Shown: positions 40,441-49,018 of the stretch, in pieces
Layout of the letters: each line of letters begins with the position of its first letter
Position numbering within the stretch: position 1 is the first letter of the stretch
DNA from: Zafaria ginkgonis
Lineage (GTDB): Bacteria; Actinomycetota; Actinomycetes; Actinomycetales; Micrococcaceae
DNA length: 64,000 nucleotides
Direction of reading: 5' to 3'
Assembly: GCF_039540195.1 (NCBI RefSeq)
Contig: NZ_BAABEO010000015.1
Coordinates: 134,121-198,120 of the forward strand
Translations under genes and position numbers: made by a program
Notes under the pieces: model-generated
The model's input: the letters and a program-made list of their open reading frames with translations, nothing else
Databases searched by the model: none
What the model was told of the DNA's origin: nothing

Positions 40441-41436
40441 CTATGCCTTGCGGGCTTTGAGCGCCGACAGCGTGACGGCCGCGATGATGATGAGCCCGGT
40501 AAGCACCTGCTGGACGTAGGTGTTCACGCCGATGATGTTGAGGCCGTTGCTCATGACGCCGATGATGCCGACGCCCACGAGGGTGCCGCCGACGTTGGCT
40601 TGCCCCGACTTCAGGATGGTCATGCCCAGGAAGACCGCCGCGACGGCGAGCATCATGTAGTTGTTCCCGCTGGCCGAGCTCGCGCTGCCGAGGCGGCTGA
40701 CCAGGATGATGCCGCCGATCGCGGACGCCAAACCGGCCACGACGAAGGCGAAGAAGCGGGTCCACCGCACGTTCACGCCCGAGAGCCGGGCAACCTCGGC
40801 GTTGCCGCCCACCGCGTACCAGCGGCGGCCCAGGGTGGTGAACCGCAAGACGATCCACAGGATGACTGCCGCGGCAACGGCGAAGAAGATGGGCATGGGG
40901 ATTCCCATCGGCCTGCCCTGCCCGATCCAGAAGAAGTCTTCCGGCATTCCGTAGAGCGTGGTGCCGCTGGTGGCGATGAAGGCCAGGCCGCCGACGGTCG
41001 TCATGGTCGCGAGGGTCGCCACGAAGGCGGAGAGCTGGAGGAACGCCACCAGGAAACCGTTCACCACGCCCACCAGGATGCCGACGCACAGTCCCGCGAC
41101 GATCGCCAGCGGGATGGGGGTTCCCCCGATCATCAGCGACGCCGCCGTGGCGCCCGAGAGGGTCGCATTGGTACCCACCGAGAGGTCGAAGTCGCCCACC
41201 ACCATCACGACCGTCTGTCCGACGGCGATGATCGTGAGGATGGCGATCTGTTCGAGGATGTTGCGCATGTTTCCGAAGCTGAGGAACACGTCAGGACGCA
41301 TCACCGTGAAGAATGCGATGAGGGCGATCAGGGCGACGATCGTGCCGCTCTGCCAGAAGAGCTGGGAAAGGGAGGCACGTTCGCGTACCTGCGGCGCCGT
41401 CGTCGTCGTTGCCGAGAGCGTGTCGGTCTTGGTCAT
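40441..41436 (-). CDS. Sugar ABC transporter permease (RbsC-like)
   Basis: A 331-residue permease of the BPD_transp_2 family: GQTVVMVVGDFDLSVGTNA, TLGRRWYAVGGNAEVARLSG, and about nine membrane segments. It starts 1 bp after the ATPase stop codon. Only one permease gene is present, so it should work as a homodimer, unlike the two-permease importer at 9679-11828. Confidence 0.92.
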   Translation of the reverse strand: MTKTDTLSATTTTAPQVRERASLSQLFWQSGTIVALIALIAFFTVMRPDVFLSFGNMRNILEQIAILTIIAVGQTVVMVVGDFDLSVGTNATLSGATAASLMIGGTPIPLAIVAGLCVGILVGVVNGFLVAFLQLSAFVATLATMTTVGGLAFIATSGTTLYGMPEDFFWIGQGRPMGIPMPIFFAVAAAVILWIVLRFTTLGRRWYAVGGNAEVARLSGVNVRWTRFFAFVVAGLASAIGGIILVSRLGSASSASGNNYMMLAVAAVFLGMTILKSGQANVGGTLVGVGIIGVMSNGLNIIGVNTYVQQVLTGLIIIAAVTLSALKARKA

Positions 41437-41437
41437 G

Positions 41438-42973
41438 TCAGTCGGTCTTTCCGTAGCAGTAGGAGAGGAGCAGTTCGTCGTCGGCGCCCTCGGCCTGCAC
41501 CTCGCCGGCGATCCGGCCCTCGTGCATGATGATGATGCGGTCCGACATTCCGATGAGTTCGGGCAGTTCCGAGCTGACGGCCACGACGGTTGTGCCGCCG
41601 GCGACCAGCTCGCGGATGAGGCGATAGATTTCGGCCTTCGTGCCCACGTCGATGCCGCGGGTCGGCTCATCCATCAGCAGCACCTTGGGCTTGCGGGCGA
41701 GCATCTTGGCGAGCACGACCTTCTGCTGGTTGCCGCCGGAGAGCTGGCCGACGGCCTGCCGCGGCCCGCGGGCCTTGATCTGCAGATCCGCGAGTCCTTC
41801 GCGGGCCAGGTCCACGACCTTGCGGTCCGACACCCACCCCAGCGAGCTCACCGCCTTGAGGTTCGCGAGTGCGATGTTGTCTTCGATCGGGGCGCTGACG
41901 ATGACGCCCTGGCTGCGCCGCTCCTCGGGGACGAGGGCGATCCCCGCCTCCAGGACGCGTCCGACGCCGGGGGCGTGCGGCAGGCGCTGGCCGGCGACGG
42001 TGATCGTCCCCGACGAGTGCTTCTGGGCGCCGGCCAGCAGGCGCAGCAGCTCGCTGCGCCCGGAGCCGGCCAGTCCGCCGATGCCCAGGACCTCGCCGGC
42101 GTACGCCTGGAAGGAGACGTCCTTCACCCGGCGCCCGTTCAGGCCCTCGACCGCCAGCACCACCTGGTCGGTGGCGGTGCTGCGCTCCGGGAAGAGCTCC
42201 CCGGCGGAACGGCCGACCATCGTCGAGATGACTTCGTCCACCGTGGTGTCGGCGACGGCCTTGGTGGTGATGGTCTCGCCGTTGCGCATGATGGTGAGGC
42301 GGTCGCAGAGCTCGAAGACCTCCTCGAGGCGGTGGGAGACGTAGACGATCGCGACTCCCTCGTCGCGCAGCCCCCGGAGCACCGCGAACAGGTCGGTGAT
42401 CTCCAGGTCGGTGAGGGCTGCCGTCGGCTCGTCGAGGATCAGCACCCGGGCGTCGGTGGCGAGGGCGCGGGCGACGGCAACCATGGTCTGCTGCACGGGC
42501 GAGAGCTGCCCGGCGAGCTTGCCGAGCGGGATGCGCTGGTTGAGCCGGTCGAGCTGCTCCTGGGCGCGCTTTCGCAGGGCGCCCCAGCTGACCAGGGATC
42601 CGCGGCTGGGCATCTGCTCGCCGAGCAGGATGTTCTCGGCGACGCTGATCGTGGGGATGATCGAGAGCTCCTGGTAGAGCGCCACGACGCCGGCCTTGTG
42701 GGCGGCCCGGACGTTCGCGAACTCGAGCTCTTCGCCGTTGCGCACGATCTGCCCGGCGTCCGGCGTGTACAGCCCGGTGACGATCTTGATGAGCGTCGAT
42801 TTGCCCGCGCCGTTTTCGCCGAGCAGGGCATGGATCTCGCCCGGCTGCACCGACAGGCTCGCGCCGTTGAGGGCGTGCACCCCGTCGAAGCGCTTGACGA
42901 TGCCGCGGGCTTCGAGGGCCGCGACCGGCTCCAGCAGGGCGGTCACGGTCGAAGAGGGCTCCAGGGCCGTCAT
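41438..42973 (-). CDS. Sugar ABC transporter ATP-binding protein (RbsA-like)
   Basis: A 511-residue double ATPase. Domain 1: Walker A GENGAGKST, LILDEPTAALTD. Domain 2: degenerate P-loop GLAGSGRSE, signature LSGGNQQKVVLAK and VLLMDEPTRGID. This matches the usual RbsA/XylG arrangement. The ATG overlaps the stop codon of the alcohol dehydrogenase frame by 4 bp (42970-42973). Confidence 0.93.
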   Translation of the reverse strand: MTALEPSSTVTALLEPVAALEARGIVKRFDGVHALNGASLSVQPGEIHALLGENGAGKSTLIKIVTGLYTPDAGQIVRNGEELEFANVRAAHKAGVVALYQELSIIPTISVAENILLGEQMPSRGSLVSWGALRKRAQEQLDRLNQRIPLGKLAGQLSPVQQTMVAVARALATDARVLILDEPTAALTDLEITDLFAVLRGLRDEGVAIVYVSHRLEEVFELCDRLTIMRNGETITTKAVADTTVDEVISTMVGRSAGELFPERSTATDQVVLAVEGLNGRRVKDVSFQAYAGEVLGIGGLAGSGRSELLRLLAGAQKHSSGTITVAGQRLPHAPGVGRVLEAGIALVPEERRSQGVIVSAPIEDNIALANLKAVSSLGWVSDRKVVDLAREGLADLQIKARGPRQAVGQLSGGNQQKVVLAKMLARKPKVLLMDEPTRGIDVGTKAEIYRLIRELVAGGTTVVAVSSELPELIGMSDRIIIMHEGRIAGEVQAEGADDELLLSYCYGKTD

Positions 42974-44040
42974 GCGGCACCTCCCCCGTCCTCGATGCGG
43001 TTGCAGCGGATGACGATCTTCGGGTGCTTTCCGCTCACGTGTGCTTCGAAGGCCGCCGGGGCGTCCTCGAGGTCGAACACCGTCTCGGTGAACTCGTCCA
43101 GCTCCAGGTGGGGCAGCACCTGCAGCGCCCGCGGGAATGCGTACGGCGAGACGAAGACGCCGGTGAGCGTGAGTTCCTTGAGGTAGAGGTAGTCCGAGAG
43201 GTTCAGGGGCATCTCGAAGTCGTGGGGGTACATCGCCCCGTAGACGACGGTGGCCCCCTTGGCGGCGATGTCGAGCAGGCCGCGCACGGCGCGCGGCGAT
43301 CCGGAAGCGTCGACCACGACGTCGTACCCTCGGCCGTCGGTGATCTCCTGCGCCCGCTGGTACTGGTCCTCGGTGACCGGATCGATCACGGCATCGGCGC
43401 CGTGGCGCAGCGCCATCTCGCGGCGCTCGGCGATCGGCTCGATGAGGGTGAGCGACGTCGCGCCGTTCATCTTCAGCACCTGCAGGGCCAGCTGTCCGAT
43501 CGGACCGCCACCGCAGACGGCCACGCGGTCGCCGACCTTGATGTTGGTCTTGTCCGCGATCCGCACGGCAACGGAGGCCGGCTCAAGCAGGCAGCCCTTC
43601 AGCAGGGACACGCTGTCCGGCAGCTTGTAGACCTGCGACTCGTGCCAGGTCACCGTCTCCGCCATGCCGGGCCGGTTGTACTCCTGGATGTGCTCGCAGA
43701 ACTGCTGCTGGCCGCCCCGGCAGGGCGTGCACGTGCCGCAGAAGCGCAGGAAGTTGCCCGCGATGCGGTCGCCGATGCGCAACCCGTTGCGGTGCGCCTT
43801 CTCGCCGAGCGCCTCGACCACGCCCGAGAGTTCGTGACCGAGGCCGATCGGCACCTCCGTGCCGAAGAACCCCTCCGCCAGATGCGGGTCCGATCCGCAG
43901 ATCGCGGAATAGGCGACTCGAATCCGGACATCCTCCGGTCCAAGTGCCGGCTCGATCAAGTCGACCAGGCCGATGCGGCCGCGAGCCTGCTCGTCGGGAT
44001 CGCGGAGGCTCCCGATCTTGGTGACAGCTACTGTTTTCAT
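42970..44040 (-). CDS. Zinc-dependent medium-chain alcohol/polyol dehydrogenase
   Basis: A 356-residue dehydrogenase. The catalytic zinc site is AICGSDPH (Cys) with GLGHELSG (His, Glu), and the structural zinc loop CGTCTPCRGGQQQFC is complete. The Rossmann motif is VAVCGGGPIGQLALQVL, followed by Glu in LIEP, which favours NAD. This is the pattern of sorbitol, xylitol or L-idonate dehydrogenases. It probably oxidises a polyol or aldonate in the same route as the SDRs. GGAGAG lies before the ATG. Confidence 0.9.
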   Translation of the reverse strand: MKTVAVTKIGSLRDPDEQARGRIGLVDLIEPALGPEDVRIRVAYSAICGSDPHLAEGFFGTEVPIGLGHELSGVVEALGEKAHRNGLRIGDRIAGNFLRFCGTCTPCRGGQQQFCEHIQEYNRPGMAETVTWHESQVYKLPDSVSLLKGCLLEPASVAVRIADKTNIKVGDRVAVCGGGPIGQLALQVLKMNGATSLTLIEPIAERREMALRHGADAVIDPVTEDQYQRAQEITDGRGYDVVVDASGSPRAVRGLLDIAAKGATVVYGAMYPHDFEMPLNLSDYLYLKELTLTGVFVSPYAFPRALQVLPHLELDEFTETVFDLEDAPAAFEAHVSGKHPKIVIRCNRIEDGGGAA

Positions 44041-44074
44041 TCGTCTCTCCGGTGGGCGCGTGACGGGTGAGTGG

Positions 44075-45040
44075 TCAGGGTTGCGCGGCGATGACGCGCC
44101 GGGTGGCAGCGATCGTCGCGTCGAGTCCGTAGCCGTGCTTGTTGCGCAACTCCTCGTCCCCGCCGAAGCCTGCATAGACCTGCGGGATGCCGAGGCGCTC
44201 GAACGCGGTGAGGTGGATGTTGCGGTCGGCGACGACATCCGCAACCCGCGAAGCGAGGCCACCGTAGGCCAGGTGGTCCTCCAGGACGACGAACCTTCCG
44301 CCGGTTTCGGCGGCGCAGCGCGCGATGAGTTCCTCGTCGATCGGCTTGAGCGTGAACATGTCAACGACGCGCACCGAACGCCCGTCCTTCGCCAGCTCCT
44401 CGGCGGCATCCAGCGCCTGGGCGACAACCGTGCCGTGGGTGAAGATGGTGGCGTCGGTGCCCTCGCGCGCAACGATGCCCTTGCCGATGCGCACCTCGTG
44501 CTGGCCGGGCTCGTAGAGCACCTTGTCGCTCTTGCCGACGGCGAGGCGGATGTAGATCGGCCCCTGCATGGTCATCGACTGGCGGATGACCTCACCGACC
44601 ATGAGCGGGTCGCCGATGGACGTGACGGTCATGTTGGTCAGGGCGCACATCAGCGCGAGGTCCTCGACCGCGTAGTGGGTGGAGCCGCCGTTGCCGACCA
44701 GGCCGCCGTGGGTGCCGATGATTTTTACCGGAAGATTCGGATAGCAGACGTCGGTGCGCACCTGCTCGAGCGCACGCATGCTCAGGAACGGAAGCATGCC
44801 CGAGACGACCGGGATGTTGCCGTCGTACGCCAGGCCCGCCGAGATGCCGACGCACGCCTGCTCGGCGAGGCCCACGTCCAGGAACCGCTCCGGGAACTTG
44901 TCGCGGAACTCCACGAGCGTCGCTCCAATGTCGGGGGTGATTACCCAGAGGTTGTCGTACTCGTCGCCGAGCTCGGCGAGGGTCGATCCGATGACGGACC
45001 GTGCGGAGAGCATTTCTCCAAAGGTGAAGGTAACGGGCAT
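44075..45040 (-). CDS. Transketolase-like protein, C-terminal (pyrimidine-binding) subunit
   Basis: A 321-residue protein equivalent to the second half of transketolase. FLDVGLAEQACVGISAGLAYDG contains the Glu that activates thiamine diphosphate; GGLVGNGGSTHYAVEDLALM and the C-terminal VVDMFTLKPIDEELI complete the fold. It needs the N-terminal subunit encoded just upstream, whose stop codon overlaps this start (TGATG). Such split pairs occur in specialised pathways, for example D-apulose-4-phosphate transketolase and the sulfo-transketolase route. The donor sugar here is unknown. Confidence 0.9.
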   Translation of the reverse strand: MPVTFTFGEMLSARSVIGSTLAELGDEYDNLWVITPDIGATLVEFRDKFPERFLDVGLAEQACVGISAGLAYDGNIPVVSGMLPFLSMRALEQVRTDVCYPNLPVKIIGTHGGLVGNGGSTHYAVEDLALMCALTNMTVTSIGDPLMVGEVIRQSMTMQGPIYIRLAVGKSDKVLYEPGQHEVRIGKGIVAREGTDATIFTHGTVVAQALDAAEELAKDGRSVRVVDMFTLKPIDEELIARCAAETGGRFVVLEDHLAYGGLASRVADVVADRNIHLTAFERLGIPQVYAGFGGDEELRNKHGYGLDATIAATRRVIAAQP

Positions 45041-45918
45041 CAGACTGACTCCTTCTCGCGCGATGCTTCGAGCGCTGCCATCGCGCGCTCCAGGTCGGCC
45101 GGCCCCAGCGAGCCGGCGTGCCAGGCCAGGTTGCGTTCCATGAAATCGACGCCCTTGCCCTTGACGGTTTCGCAGATGATCACGGTCGGGCGGTTGCTGT
45201 CGGCCGGAGGCAGCGTGTCGATCGCCTCGACAAGCTGGCGCATGTCGTGCCCGTCGACGTTGACCACGTTCCAGCCGAACGCCGCCCACTTGTCCGGGTA
45301 CGGCTCGAAGGCGATGCGCTCCTCCGCAAAGCTCGTCATCAGCTGGCGGTTGCGGTCGATGAAGGCGACCAGGTTGCCGAGTTCGTTGCTGCGGGCCGCC
45401 ATCGCCGCCTCCCAGACGGATCCCTCGCCGGTTTCGCCGTCGCCGAGCAGGCAGAACACGCGGTGTTCCTCGCCGCGACCCCGGGCGCTGAGCGCCATTC
45501 CCACGGCCAGGGGCAGGCCGTGTCCCAGCGAGCCGGTGGAGCACTCCACTCCCGGCAGCTGGACCTTGCAGGGATGCATGCCGTAGGCCGAATCAAGCTG
45601 GCCGTACGTCTCGACGATCCCGTCGTAGGAGAAGAACCCGCGCATGGCCATCGCGATGTACATGCAGACCGCGGCGTGCCCCTTGCTCAGCACAAAGCGG
45701 TCCCGCGCGGGGTTGGCGATGTCGGACGGATCGACGTCGAGACCATAGTGGTAGAGCGCCGTGAAGATGTCCGCGGCGGAAAGGTCGCCGCCGATGTGCA
45801 CGGCCCCCTCATAGGTGCCGCACAAATGCAGCAACTTCGATCTCAGCTCGAATGCGAGATCTTCCAACTCCTCAATCGTGGGCGGGTTGCCACCCGTCCG
45901 CAGGCTCATTTGGCCCAT
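45040..45918 (-). CDS. Transketolase-like protein, N-terminal (diphosphate-binding) subunit
   Basis: A 292-residue first half of transketolase: FVLSKGHAAVCMYIAMA, STGSLGHGLPLAVGMALSA, and the thiamine-diphosphate motif LLGDGETGEGSVWEAAM followed by the Asn of LVAFIDRNRQ. The start at 45918 (MGQMSL) has GAGGAGG 6 bp upstream. It is the first gene of a 13-gene operon and is divergent from the MarR gene. Confidence 0.92.
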   Translation of the reverse strand: MGQMSLRTGGNPPTIEELEDLAFELRSKLLHLCGTYEGAVHIGGDLSAADIFTALYHYGLDVDPSDIANPARDRFVLSKGHAAVCMYIAMAMRGFFSYDGIVETYGQLDSAYGMHPCKVQLPGVECSTGSLGHGLPLAVGMALSARGRGEEHRVFCLLGDGETGEGSVWEAAMAARSNELGNLVAFIDRNRQLMTSFAEERIAFEPYPDKWAAFGWNVVNVDGHDMRQLVEAIDTLPPADSNRPTVIICETVKGKGVDFMERNLAWHAGSLGPADLERAMAALEASREKESV

Positions 45919-46027
45919 CTGATGCCTCCTCGTCGAATGACACGGATGCCGATTTGCCGCCGTTTCGTGGCGTCCCCATCGACTCGCTCGTGGTCGAAGA
46001 ACCGCTGCTTCCGGCTTCGATGTGACG

Positions 46028-46072
46028 AGGCTAACAGTATGCTGTTTACATGTAAACAAGATTCTTTATAAA
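46028..46072. promoter_or_regulatory. MarR operator with back-to-back promoters
   Basis: A perfect 16-bp palindrome, TGTTTACATGTAAACA, occupies 46043-46058. On the plus strand TTTACA (46045-46050), a 16-bp spacer and TATAAA (46067-46072) form a near-consensus promoter toward the MarR gene. On the minus strand TTTACA (46056-46051), a 17-bp spacer and TAGCCT (46033-46028) point to the transketolase operon. An adjacent inverted repeat AACAG-TATG-CTGTT is at 46033-46046. The palindrome covers both -35 elements, so one bound dimer could repress both directions. The rest of the 341-bp gap has no further motif. Confidence 0.75.
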
Positions 46073-46259
46073 CTTGCTTCAGTGGCGAGCCAGGGCATCC
46101 GGGCGGGACGCGGGCCCGCCGAGCGTTGCCCCGCCCCGGGCCCCTGAGCCCCAGGAGACTCCCGACCGGAGATCCGGACCACCTGGACCGTGTTCCTCTG
46201 TGACACTTATCCATAGACCAACTAGGCGATCCGTATTCATGACCGCCAGAAGGAGGGCC

Positions 46260-46784
46260 ATGTCCAGCGAGAGAGAGCAGCGGCTACGCGCGCTGATACC
46301 CCCCGATGCCGTCACGGAGCCGCTGGCCGAGACGATAGACCCGGAGAACTTCACGCCAAGGCTTCTGGCCCTGTTGTCCAACGCCCTCGTGTGGAGGGAG
46401 TCCCAGGAAATGCGCCGGCGCTTCGGTCTCGGAACGAACGATTGGCGGGTCATCTCCGCCGCGGCGATCCGCCCCGGCACGTCGGCGACCGAATTGTCGG
46501 AGTTCCTCGGCCTCAACAAGGCCGTCGTTTCCAAGAGCGTCAATACCCTGATCGAACGCGGTCTCCTGCTTTTGATCGACGGGCCCCGCGGATCGCGGCC
46601 CATGTACCTGACCCGGGCGGGAGCGGAGATGCACGAGGCCATGCTGCCGATCTCGATGCGCGGGCAGGAGATCATCCTGGCCGACCTCTCCGGCGAGGAC
46701 ATCGGCCGGCTCAATCACCTGCTGCGCCGCATGCTCGAGAAGACGCGGGAGCTGCAGACGCTCGAGAACGGGGCACAGGTCTGA
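46260..46784 (+). CDS. MarR family transcriptional regulator
   Basis: A 174-residue protein. The winged helix (about 60-115) reads WRVISAAAIRPGTSATELSEFLGLNKAVVSKSVNTLIERGLL, with the wing GPRGSRPMYLTRAG. The ATG at 46260 follows GAAGGAGG. It probably represses its own gene and the divergent 13-gene operon through the palindrome at 46043-46058, and the inducer would be a pathway intermediate. Confidence 0.88.
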   Translation: MSSEREQRLRALIPPDAVTEPLAETIDPENFTPRLLALLSNALVWRESQEMRRRFGLGTNDWRVISAAAIRPGTSATELSEFLGLNKAVVSKSVNTLIERGLLLLIDGPRGSRPMYLTRAGAEMHEAMLPISMRGQEIILADLSGEDIGRLNHLLRRMLEKTRELQTLENGAQV

Positions 46785-46902
46785 TGGGGCACGAATCCGA
46801 CGACGCACAGGCCTGACGGGGCACGGATCCGGCACCGCCCGGGCCTGAACCGGGGGCCCGCCGGGGATCGGGCGCCTGCCCGCACACCCTCCCTTAACGC
46901 GA

Positions 46903-46948
46903 AACGGCCGTTGCAACCCCCGAAGATCCGGGTGTCGCAACGGCCGTT
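46903..46948. terminator. Bidirectional terminator between MarR and a binding-protein gene
   Basis: A perfect 12-bp inverted repeat, AACGGCCGTTGC (46903-46914) with GCAACGGCCGTT (46937-46948), holds a loop that pairs further (ACCCCC with GGGTG). It lies between convergent genes. Confidence 0.7.
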
Positions 46949-47019
46949 GGAAGCCATGCGGTGAAGGGTGCGGTCCCGCCGTCGTGCCGTCCCCGTCCCG
47001 GGGATCGGCCGTTCTGGCG

Positions 47020-48654
47020 CTAGTTTTGGTTGGCCCAGAGCAGGCGCCAGTCCGGGTCGGGAAGCCCGACGCGAGCGCCGGGGAAGCCGCCGACGTCCTT
47101 GCCGACGTACCAGCCGTTCTTGTGCGCCACCAGCGGGGCGATCGGCAGCCACTCCGCGAAGCGGTTCTGCATTTCCGCGTAGATCTCCGCCTTGCGCTCC
47201 TGGCCCTTCGGCGTGCGCAGCTCGTCCAGCAGCGCGTCCACCTCCGGGTCCCCCGCCTTGCCGTTGTTGCCGGTCGAGGTGGAGTGGAAGAACTGGCGCA
47301 GCTGCTGGTCGATCTCCTCGCGGACCTCGGCGAAGCGCAGCTGGGACTGGTAGTTCCCGGAGAGGGCCTCGGTGACCATGGTCGGCTGGTCGGACACGTT
47401 CAGGGTCACCGTGATCCCCACGTCCTGGAGCATCTGCTGCATCACCTGCGCCTGCTTCTGGAACTCCGGCGGGGACGTGGTGGTCATCGCGAACTCGGCC
47501 TTGCCGCCGTCGGCCACGTACTCGGCCACCAGCTTCTTGGCCGCCTCCGGGTCGAAGGCCGGCCAGGCCGTCTCGGCGTAGAACGGGTTGGAGGAGGGGA
47601 AGATGCCGGTCATCGGGGTCTGCTTGCCCTCGAACGCGGCCTGGTTCAGCCCGTTGTTGTCGATGGCCTGGATGACCGCCTGGCGGAAGCGGACGTCGTC
47701 GAACGGGGCCTTGGTCAGGTTGAACAGCACATCGTAGAAGGTGCCGTCCGGCTGGTAGAGCGAGGTCAGGCCGCCCTCGGTGGCCTGGGCCAGGTCGACG
47801 CCGGACTGGGTGGAGGCCAGGTCGATGTCGCCGGCGACCGCGGCGGCCAGGCGGGTCTGGGTGTCGGTGGCGGTGACGAACTTGAGTTCGTCCAGATACG
47901 GCTGGCCCTTGATCCGGTAGTCCGGGTTGCGCTCGAGCACGATGTCTCCGCCGGCCTTGAAGGACTTGACCTTGAACGGGCCCACGCCCACCGGGCTCGC
48001 CCCGAAGTCCTTGCCGAGCTTCTCGACGGCCGCGGGCGACGGGATCATGGACGGACCGCCCGGCTGGCCCCAGACGAAGATCTTCGGGAACACCATGTTG
48101 GGGGCCTTGAGGGTGAACTTGACGGTCGCGTCGTCCACGGCCACCATCTTCTCGATCTGGCGCACGTCCCCGGCGGAGCGGGACATGGAGCCCTCCGCCG
48201 CCAGGTTCTTCAGGTGCGCCACCACGGCCTCGGCGTTGAAGTCGGTGCCGTCGGTGAACTTCACCCCGGTGGGCAGCTTCATCGTCCAGGTGGCGCCCTT
48301 GTCGCTCGTCTCGATCGACTTGGCCAGTTCGGGGATCACGTTGCCCTTCTCGTCGTACACGAACAGCACGTCGAAGATGGCGTTCATCGCGCTGCGCGCG
48401 CTGGAGACGGATGAGGTCGGATCGAGCGATTCGACCGGCGCAATCATGCCCACGGTGAGGGAACCGCCCGACTTGGGCTCGCCCAGGCTCAGCTCCTGCG
48501 CGCCCGACGCCGTCACGGTTACGCCACTGGGCAGGGTGCCGGCACTGGGGGCCGCCGGGCCGGCGGTGTTCGCCGCGCCGCAGCCAGCGAGCAGGAACGC
48601 GACGCCGACCAGGCTCAGCACCTTGCGGCGGCCGGGCTTGATTGCATTCAGCAT
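47020..48654 (-). CDS. ABC transporter substrate-binding lipoprotein (family 5), copy A
   Basis: A 544-residue dipeptide/oligopeptide-type binding protein. The leader ends in lipobox LAGC. Conserved family-5 segments include GGSLTVGMIAPVESLDP, WTMKLPTGVKFTDGTDFNAEAV and VGVGPFKVKSF. It is a paralogue of the protein at 52375. GGAAGG lies before the ATG at 48654. It is a single-gene unit between terminators and has no membrane subunits beside it; the transporter at 58735-62613 lacks a binding protein and is its likely partner. Aromatic acids are possible ligands given the neighbours. Confidence 0.9.
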   Translation of the reverse strand: MLNAIKPGRRKVLSLVGVAFLLAGCGAANTAGPAAPSAGTLPSGVTVTASGAQELSLGEPKSGGSLTVGMIAPVESLDPTSSVSSARSAMNAIFDVLFVYDEKGNVIPELAKSIETSDKGATWTMKLPTGVKFTDGTDFNAEAVVAHLKNLAAEGSMSRSAGDVRQIEKMVAVDDATVKFTLKAPNMVFPKIFVWGQPGGPSMIPSPAAVEKLGKDFGASPVGVGPFKVKSFKAGGDIVLERNPDYRIKGQPYLDELKFVTATDTQTRLAAAVAGDIDLASTQSGVDLAQATEGGLTSLYQPDGTFYDVLFNLTKAPFDDVRFRQAVIQAIDNNGLNQAAFEGKQTPMTGIFPSSNPFYAETAWPAFDPEAAKKLVAEYVADGGKAEFAMTTTSPPEFQKQAQVMQQMLQDVGITVTLNVSDQPTMVTEALSGNYQSQLRFAEVREEIDQQLRQFFHSTSTGNNGKAGDPEVDALLDELRTPKGQERKAEIYAEMQNRFAEWLPIAPLVAHKNGWYVGKDVGGFPGARVGLPDPDWRLLWANQN

Positions 48655-48736
48655 GGTGTGGAACCTTCCAACAAATGGTGCGCCGAAGCGGCGCCTGAAC
48701 GACGCCCGGAATGCCCGGCGCCGTGACCGGCGGTGC

Positions 48737-48758
48737 GTCACGTCACACTCTGCCCATC
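48737..48758 (-). promoter_or_regulatory. Conserved 22-bp element upstream of binding protein A
   Basis: This element matches 19 of 22 bases with the one at 54097-54118, upstream of the paralogous gene, and lies at the same distance from the start codon (83 versus 79 bp). On the minus strand it contains GTGTGACGTGAC. The 364-bp gap between this gene and the hydrolase (48655-49018) also holds the hydrolase terminator and nothing else recognisable. Confidence 0.5.
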
Positions 48759-48890
48759 GCGTGATTCAGGCCACAGCATCCCGTCCCGCCGATTGGAACA
48801 TGCACTACGGAAATCCCTCATGGCGCCCGTTGGCTGCCGCAGGCCCCGGAGCAGCGCCGGCCAAAGGACCGGAGCCGCGGACGCAAAAAC

Positions 48891-48933
48891 GCAGGGCCGT
48901 GCCACCCCAGCGACTTGGGTGGCACGACCCTGC
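48891..48933 (-). terminator. Rho-independent terminator of the aromatic operon
   Basis: A 17-bp stem with one mismatch (48891-48907 with 48917-48933) is followed on the minus strand by GTTTTTGC. It lies 86 bp beyond the hydrolase stop codon and is the most canonical terminator in the window. Confidence 0.85.
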
Positions 48934-49018
48934 GGATCGGTCCCGCCGTCCCCGGCGTCGCGTTCAGGGAACGCGGCCGGGGGCAGCGGACGGCTGCTGC
49001 CTGCCTGCCTGCCGGCTG

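Noticed and set aside
44075..45918. Transketolase broken by a frameshift
   Set aside because: Each half has its own start, ribosome site or coupled overlap and a proper end, and split transketolases are an established arrangement.
31785..46784. Sulfoquinovose (sulfo-transketolase) pathway
   Set aside because: No sulfo-sugar-specific isomerase or sulfonate exporter is recognisable, and the importer is of the ribose type.
46903..46948. Operator for the MarR protein
   Set aside because: The inverted repeat is GC-rich, lies between convergent gene ends and differs from the palindrome in the MarR promoter, so a terminator is the better reading.
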